34,392 bases of DNA from Spirogloea muscicola (taxonomy: Eukaryota; Streptophyta; Zygnematophyceae; Spirogloeales; Spirogloeaceae), in the NCBI GenBank assembly GCA_009602725.1, contig WELB01000018.1, positions 516,768 to 551,159 of the forward strand, written 5' to 3'. Positions 28,903 through 34,392 of the stretch are shown piece after piece. How positions within the stretch are numbered: the stretch's first letter is position 1; each line of letters begins with the position of its first letter. The notes under the pieces were generated by a model that was not told where the DNA came from, searched no databases, and was given only the letters and a program-made list of their open reading frames with translations. The translations under genes were made by a program, and so were the position numbers.

Positions 28903-31900
28903 ATGGCCGCGCGCTCGAGGCGGCCTCCGGCGGGCCATCCCTTGCGCGCCGCCGAGGAGCCGCCGCCGCCGGGCGCAGAGCTCAGTGGCGGCTCGCGACG
29001 GGGGCCTCGGCTTCCGCAGCGCCCACTTGGCGTGCCTTCTAAGGGCCTCGCCAAAGCGTCGTCGCCAGAGCCGGATGGGGCGGTGGCGTGCACGCAGCAC
29101 CCCGTCGCGTTGCAGCTCTGCTTGGTCCGCCTCCAGTCGGCGTACGACCTGGCGGCCACCGCCGGCGTCTGCCGCGCGTGGCGCGACGTGCTGCGGGACG
29201 ACGCCACTTGGAGCGTCGTGCTGCACAAGTGGTGGCCGGGCACAGGCAAGCACTGCTAAGCCGAGCTCGGGCCCCATGGTTGAGGTGCTTCGAGCTCAGA
29301 CGCTGCATCTCCAGTGCTCGGCTTCCCACTGGGGATGTGAAGTCTGTGATCTTCCGAGCCTGCCATGCCTCCTTGACTGTGGGCGTGGCCTTCTGGGCAC
29401 ACCTCACGCCGCCAGCCTTGGAGAGCGGGAGCAGCAGAGCCGCGTTCATCACAAGGTACCAGCAGGGCCGCGCCAGGATGCAGGAGGCTCGGCTGGCCCA
29501 GCTGGAGCAGTCTGTCACACTTGCAGCCTTTGGTGAGCCGGGGGCCGCGCACTACAGCTTGCATAGCAGCTGCCTCTCGAGAACACTAGCAATACCTTAA
29601 CGCAGGCCTTTGTTGATAGAGTCGCAAACTGCTATGCAGGTTCCATGTTGTATTTGACACGGGTCCCACTAACCTTGCCTCTTCCCTTCCTCGTCGGCCT
29701 ACATATTCAGTTCTGCATGTTGACCCAGGTCTGGTGTTGCCCTCGACAGGCAACAGGGGGCCGCTCATTAATGTGGAGGCCGCCGCCAATAATGCTCGCA
29801 AGCTGGGCCTGCGGTTTGAGGTTCACTTGCATAAGTGGAGGCAGCCCGTGTCCTCACCCCAGCAGTCACACGCAAGAGCACTCCTTCCAGCCTCTGCCGT
29901 GACCATCTTTCCCACATCTGTGTCGCTCCGCCTTCCTCCAGCCAGGCTCAGTGCCAACTTCACACTGAGGGGTCTTGCATCTCTTGAAGTTGTAGTCGTC
30001 AGCCCGGTGCTGATGGCGACAGAGGTCCTTATGAAGGTCAATGGGGAATCCATTGCCCAAGGCTTGCAGCCGAGTTGGCCAGACGCTCCTGGCAAGGCCC
30101 CTCTGAATTTCAGCTTTGCAAGGTTGTGGGAATACTCCTGTGGAACCATTGGCATCGATACCTCTAGCCCCTGCATGACCGGAGAAAGAGAAGCGGAGGG
30201 CGAAAGTAATAGTCAAGGGCGCGACTGGACAGACAACAGCATGGAGGATGACTTGTGGGCTCCGTCATCGTATCAGACGATGGGGCAAACAGGAGCACTG
30301 CGGGGCAGCATAGTCTTAGGCACCCTGCCGGAGAAGGATGCTGCCAGCAAAACATTGAGTGAGCAGGTGACAGGCTGGGATCCTGCTAAGAGGCCATCAA
30401 GGTTTCTGCTAGGCTGGATGCAAGTGGCATATATCTGTGTAGTCAAGTGCTTCTTCACAGTTGCTGCAGCTATGCTGATAATCTCTTTCACATGGCTTCA
30501 TTGATAAACCCTGGTATAAGAACGAAATATGTGACCCGCACCAGTACACTGATGACGTCAAGATCTTATATCCCCCAGATTGTTCTGCTGGTGGTCAACC
30601 TCAACTTGGAGCACATTGTACAAGTTCTAAGGGCGGGGTCCAGCGTACGGAGGAGGCTGGCTCCTTGCCCCAATGCTTCCATTCGATCCTGCTTAATTGT
30701 ATGTCCCCACACCTGCTGTTCTCTGTCCAGATATACCTCAGCACACTTGGCATCTTTGAAGTGAGGCCTCAGCATGTATGATGGTGGTCAGTGACAGCAC
30801 TTACATGAGACACAGGAAGTGAGAAAAGCAAGACTTGAAACGTGAACATTAAGGACTGCTCCTCCACTGTGCCATCTCGTCAAAGCTGAGGACTGAAGTT
30901 GGCTCCTACTCAGACCGTACACCTCCGGACTTTCAGCCAGATTTGGTGGCTTGGCTTCCACAAGTTGGTCAGATTGATGAGCCTTCTTACTTGAATGATT
31001 CTTAAGACCTTGAGCCCACAATTCCAAATTTGGCCTGAATCTTCTGTGTGCTCGTGAGATTGCAGCACTGCTGTCATTGTTCTGTTCGTGATAGTGGGTC
31101 ATGCCCTCTGAGAGACGATATTATATTTTGGTCATGACAATACTCCATGCCCTCTGAAAGACCTTGTTCATAAGATGAAGGGCTCGCTGCCAGTGATGTT
31201 AGGACGTCATGAAGTTTACTAGAGATGCAAGATGTAGCGACTTCTGATTTACATACAATATTGGTTGTATATGCTTGCAGGAGTCAAAGGCCAAGTGCTC
31301 ACAGGTACTCCCTAGCTCTCTAGACTGCTTACATTTAGCTCACAATCTGCTTCATGAATTGTTGCTCAGGAAGCTGCCTTCTTTGCTGAAGCTGATATTG
31401 TGTAGTCTAAGTCGAAGGCTGCACTTTGCTCTCAAGCTGATCATGTGTCATCTCAGTCATACTCAATCGTCATACATATTTCCACGCCTTGCTGGTGCTT
31501 GTGTCATGGCACACTCAACAGCGTACAGCAACTGAGCTAAATACACCTCCTTTCGACCAGCCTCTATGCCAGATCCTCATAGTGTCTGAGTTTTACGATG
31601 CTGCTGTACCTACTTGGACTTTGGCAGGTCAAGGAAGGCACTCTCAAATTACCCTGGCGGACAGAGGTTTTCTCTGGAGCAATCATAGGGGGGTGTATTA
31701 TCGACTGTATCATCTGGGACGTCTCTGGGCGAATTGCCTGGTCCTGTAGTCAGCCAGTGCGCATTCACCTATGCGAAGCCCCTATCGTACCATGCGCAAT
31801 GCTCCATGCCTTTTCAGTAGAACAGGTGGGTGCATGTCAATCTCTCTCTCTCTGCTTGTGTACCTCATTTATGATCACAACAGCCATTGTATACTTAATT

Positions 31901-32215
31901 AGCAACTCGTTTTAGTACATGTTTGTTGCTCTCCGTTGTCACTGACTCACTTCATGACACGTCTTTCTCTGCTTGTACACACACTCTGTCTTAGTCAGAG
32001 TACTCTGCTTAGGTCATTCAGAGTACTCTGCTTATGTCATGTGTCAGGCGCCCCTAAAAGGACGGGAAGAAGTGATGCAGCCGGCCTGGTGCTCTGTGGA
32101 GGATCCTCTTGCAGATGTTAGCGTCACAGTAGAGTTTCCAGTGCTCGAGGCTGACTTTCCTGAGTTCCTCACACAAATGCAGCCAGTCACTCATCTCAAA
32201 CAGCTTCAAAATTGA
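28903..32215 (+). CDS. F-box-like protein with uncharacterised C-terminal region (7 exons proposed)
   Basis: Proposed exons 28903-29245, 29416-29532, 29729-30423, 30579-30698, 31281-31304, 31628-31825, 32048-32215 close in phase to 554 residues. Residues ~66-112 (SAYDLAATAGVCRAWRDVLR then DDATWSVVLHKWWP) match the second half of an F-box: Leu-rich helix, VCRxWR and D-x3-W. Such proteins recruit substrates to SCF ubiquitin ligases through SKP1. The next exon encodes a charged helix (AAFITRYQQGRARMQEARLA). The remainder (for example LGLRFEVHLHKWRQPV, FSGAIIGGCIIDCIIWDVSG, DVSVTVEFPVLEADFPEF) looks beta-rich and I do not recognise it. Intron 1 fits only with a GC donor (GGCACAG|GCAAGC). The ATG (TTAAAATGGC) lies after the repeat border. 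Exons 1-3 and the last two are fairly well supported; the 120-nt exon and the 24-nt microexon rest on phase alone, and the two ends could belong to separate genes. Confidence 0.55.
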
Positions 32216-32689
32216 TGATGATTCGCTGAGTACGGGCTTGGAAGGATGAGTAGGTCAGGCACACAACATCGGCAATATGCTTTTGCTAAGGTTACATAGT
32301 CAAGGTGGGCAGTCCTTTGCACCAATATTGCAACGTCTTGGCAACACAATGAGGTGGATAATGCATAACCGGCCTTAGTTCCAGATCCTTGTTGGTCACT
32401 CCGCATGCATCCTACAAGCTTGTGTTCACTTGTGTGAGAACACTTACCAGAAAGTATTTGTCAACCACAAAGACCTCTCATCCTTGCAGGATCGCATGCA
32501 AGCAGCAATTCCGCACCTCAATGTACGAGCCTTATAAGAGGTTCCAACTTGCCTGTTTTGGCAACACAGGCCTGTTGTGCTTGGAGGTGCACTTGATGAA
32601 GTACGACCCTTGAACACGTGATGAATATGAGAATGCCAAAGACAAATTGCTGAAAGCGTAGGGCAGGCAGCCCTATCTATAAGGCAGGC
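32216..32689. other. Intergenic region between convergent genes
   Basis: The F-box-like gene (+) ends at 32215 and DAD1 (-) ends at 32690, so both 3' UTRs must lie here. On the minus strand TGTAACC occurs near 32288, a candidate polyadenylation motif for DAD1. No other gene is seen. Confidence 0.4.
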
Positions 32690-34233
32690 TCAACCAATGA
32701 AGTTGATAACAACAAAGAAGAGCACCAAATTGCACAACACATAGTCGGCAAAGGCCTGCTCCGGTGCCAAGTCCTGCACATCAAAGAATGCGCTGATTTG
32801 ATATATGCGAAACTCGATGCTCATGCCTCTTTTGCATATGACCAATTAGTGATGAGGATGACAAGGACATCTTGATGCGTGAGCTTAACACCTGCCTAAA
32901 AGGAGAGCTTAATGAGGTCCGTTGGTCAGTAGTTTCAGCTTGACAATGAAATGTTTCCAGGATTCAGAACATGTGCAAATTGATTCCAAAAGAAAGGCAA
33001 GTCCTTTCCTAAGTTGCATGGCAAAAGCCCTGAACCCTAAAACCTTAAACCCTAACACCCTGCGCTACTTAAATTGCAGCGGAAATGCGGAGCAACATGC
33101 ATACCTTGAACTCCTTATTCTCCTTGTTGACCTGCATCCGTAGGCACACTGCCAGAGACAGGGCAGGAGAGGGGGAGAGGAGGCCAGTAACTTCGCAGTC
33201 CAGGATGATTCTTTAGAACTTGCCAGGAAGCATTGGAGTGGTCTTGCAAACCGAAACTTCATACCGTACTGTCCCTCAACTTAATTATGTGAGTGCCACA
33301 AATTAAGCCGGCAAGTTGAGAGTCACAAACTGAAAGCCTGCACCAAAAGCTGACCCTGCTGACCAGATCCAGCTTATAGCAAGCCCCGCCCCCGCTTTTA
33401 CCAGGCAGGGCAACTGGCATGCTCAGCATACTGAGCACAAGCTAGGGCTCCTGCATGACAGGTTTTTGAGGCAATAGGTGTTGGAATGCAGTAGCTACCT
33501 GCCAAAACGCCAGTTCCTATGCAGCAGAAGATGCCGGCCAGAAACGAGTTGAATGGGAAGGAGCCAACCAGCGCCATGTACACAAACTGCAAACAAGGTT
33601 TGCAGGTCCCATGATCCTGTCAGCATTCATTCGCTTTCGCCAGCGATCTGACGGACACCACATCCTGTCTCCTAAAGCTGTTCTGAAGTGCAAGCGGCTG
33701 CAGGTGCTACTATAGAGAAACAGCAACTACAGGGGAGGTGCCATGAGCCCCTAGTCTGCCAAAGGGCGTAGCAGGAGGGCAGGCAGGCCCCAATGCCGGC
33801 TTCTCGAGGCCACGCCGGCGCTGACCTGCACCAGCGCCGTGGAGAGGGCGTACGCGAGGAACAGGTCCAGCATCTGCAGTCGCCAATGGAGACTAGCTAG
33901 GGTTCAGCACTGGCCAGGGCCTTAAGGGGGGGCCCGTCAAAATGCAGCCGGCAGGCGCTGCCCTCCACATGGCTGTGGCAAGAGGCGCCCGCCGTTGTGC
34001 GCTCCTGCAGCTAAGACAAGTGCCGTGCTGCGTGCCGAAGACGGCAACTCAAGGCTATCCGCGACCGATGGGATGACAAGCAAAGGCAACGCCGGTCGCG
34101 CAGCGGGGCCGGGCCATGCCAGGCGGGGCACACCAAATGGCAACGCGAGAGCCACCTTGAGCTTCACGGGCGTCTTGCGGTACTCGGCGCGGAAGGTGGT
34201 GACGACCGCCCGGAAGTCGTCCGCCACGCCCAT
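32690..34233 (-). CDS. DAD1: DAD1, oligosaccharyltransferase subunit (5 exons)
   Basis: Minus-strand exons 34233-34156, 33873-33826, 33586-33499, 33148-33105 and 32773-32690 join in phase to 113 residues, the family's usual size. The chain starts MGVADDFRAVVTTFRAEYRK, then MLDLFLAYALSTALVQ, FVYMALVGSFPFNSFLAGIF, VCLRMQVNKENKEFK and DLAPEQAFADYVLCNLVLFF, ending in VVINFIG. This is the DAD1/Ost2 signature throughout. DAD1 is a small three-helix membrane subunit of the oligosaccharyltransferase complex that N-glycosylates proteins in the endoplasmic reticulum. The Met of MGVADD is chosen because it fits the family; the frame is open further upstream (MCAGRARAALAG...). Intron 4 carries a telomere-like patch, and a CGG-type repeat lies ~110 nt upstream of the start. 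Confidence 0.95.
33025..33062 (+). repeat. Degenerate telomere-like tract in DAD1 intron 4
   Basis: The + strand reads AAAGCCCTGAACCCTAAAAC followed by CTTAAACCCTAACACCC, about four to five imperfect CCCTAAA units. It lies between exon 4 (ends 33105) and exon 5 (starts 32773) of the minus-strand DAD1 gene. Confidence 0.75.
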
Positions 34234-34334
34234 GGCGGCGGCAGCCGGCAGAGCCGGGGCGCCGGCAAGCGCCGCCCGGGCTCGTCCCGCACACAACCTT
34301 CTTCGCCTGGTGGACCTCAGGCGCGTAGCCTGAC

Positions 34335-34348
34335 CTCCTCCTTCTCCT

Positions 34349-34392
<44 letters not shown>
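34335..34392 (-). repeat. (GCC)n tract upstream of DAD1, running off the window
   Basis: At least 16 GCC triplets (GGC on the DAD1 strand) follow a CTCCTTCTCCTCC stretch. The tract lies ~110 nt upstream of the DAD1 start codon, probably in its leader, and continues past the window edge. Confidence 0.9.

Overview
The window looks like nuclear DNA of a green alga, most likely a trebouxiophyte or a near relative. Genes are dense in short introns. Several proteins are of plant type: a galacturonokinase, a plant-family O-fucosyltransferase, DAD1 and TRM112. Coding exons are GC-rich, trinucleotide runs of CGG sit in 5' leaders, and degenerate CCCTAAA-like (plant/algal telomere type) tracts are scattered inside. 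No prokaryotic operon structure is present. All gene models were assembled by eye from splice signals, reading phase and remembered family motifs. Within each model every exon-exon phase closes and the coding length is divisible by three.

Layout. 1-3200: a graveyard of short, 5'-truncated, partly inverted fragments of one non-LTR retrotransposon family. It includes one long fragment (1826-2520) with a zinc knuckle and restriction-like endonuclease signature. 3200-4358: GC-rich DNA, a ~370-nt polypurine tract and the leader of the first gene. 4359-9745 (+): a 15-exon hybrid histidine kinase with an N-terminal MASE1 membrane sensor, kinase core and receiver. 9746-13423: telomere-like tract, more retroelement debris and a GC-rich block. 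13424-17404 (-): a 14-exon galacturonokinase. 17405-20110: inverted and direct retroelement debris. 20110-24841 (+): GC-rich leader and an 11-exon plant-type protein O-fucosyltransferase. 25150-25600 (-): retroelement 3' fragment. 25784-27145 (+): three-exon TRM112. 27146-28755: retroelement fragments. 28903-32215 (+): F-box-like gene. 32690-34233 (-): five-exon DAD1, ending in a CGG repeat at the right edge.

The genes do not form an obvious single pathway. Galacturonokinase (salvage of galacturonate to UDP-sugars), O-fucosyltransferase and DAD1 (N-glycosylation complex) all touch sugar or glycan metabolism, but they lie on both strands with repeats between them, so this is probably chance. 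The two most notable items are (a) the MASE1 hybrid kinase, a sensor domain best known from bacteria, with a long insertion splitting its ATP-binding domain, and (b) the retroelement family, whose many 3' fragments share the same C-terminal end and carry a hairpin with a conserved stem and variable loop.
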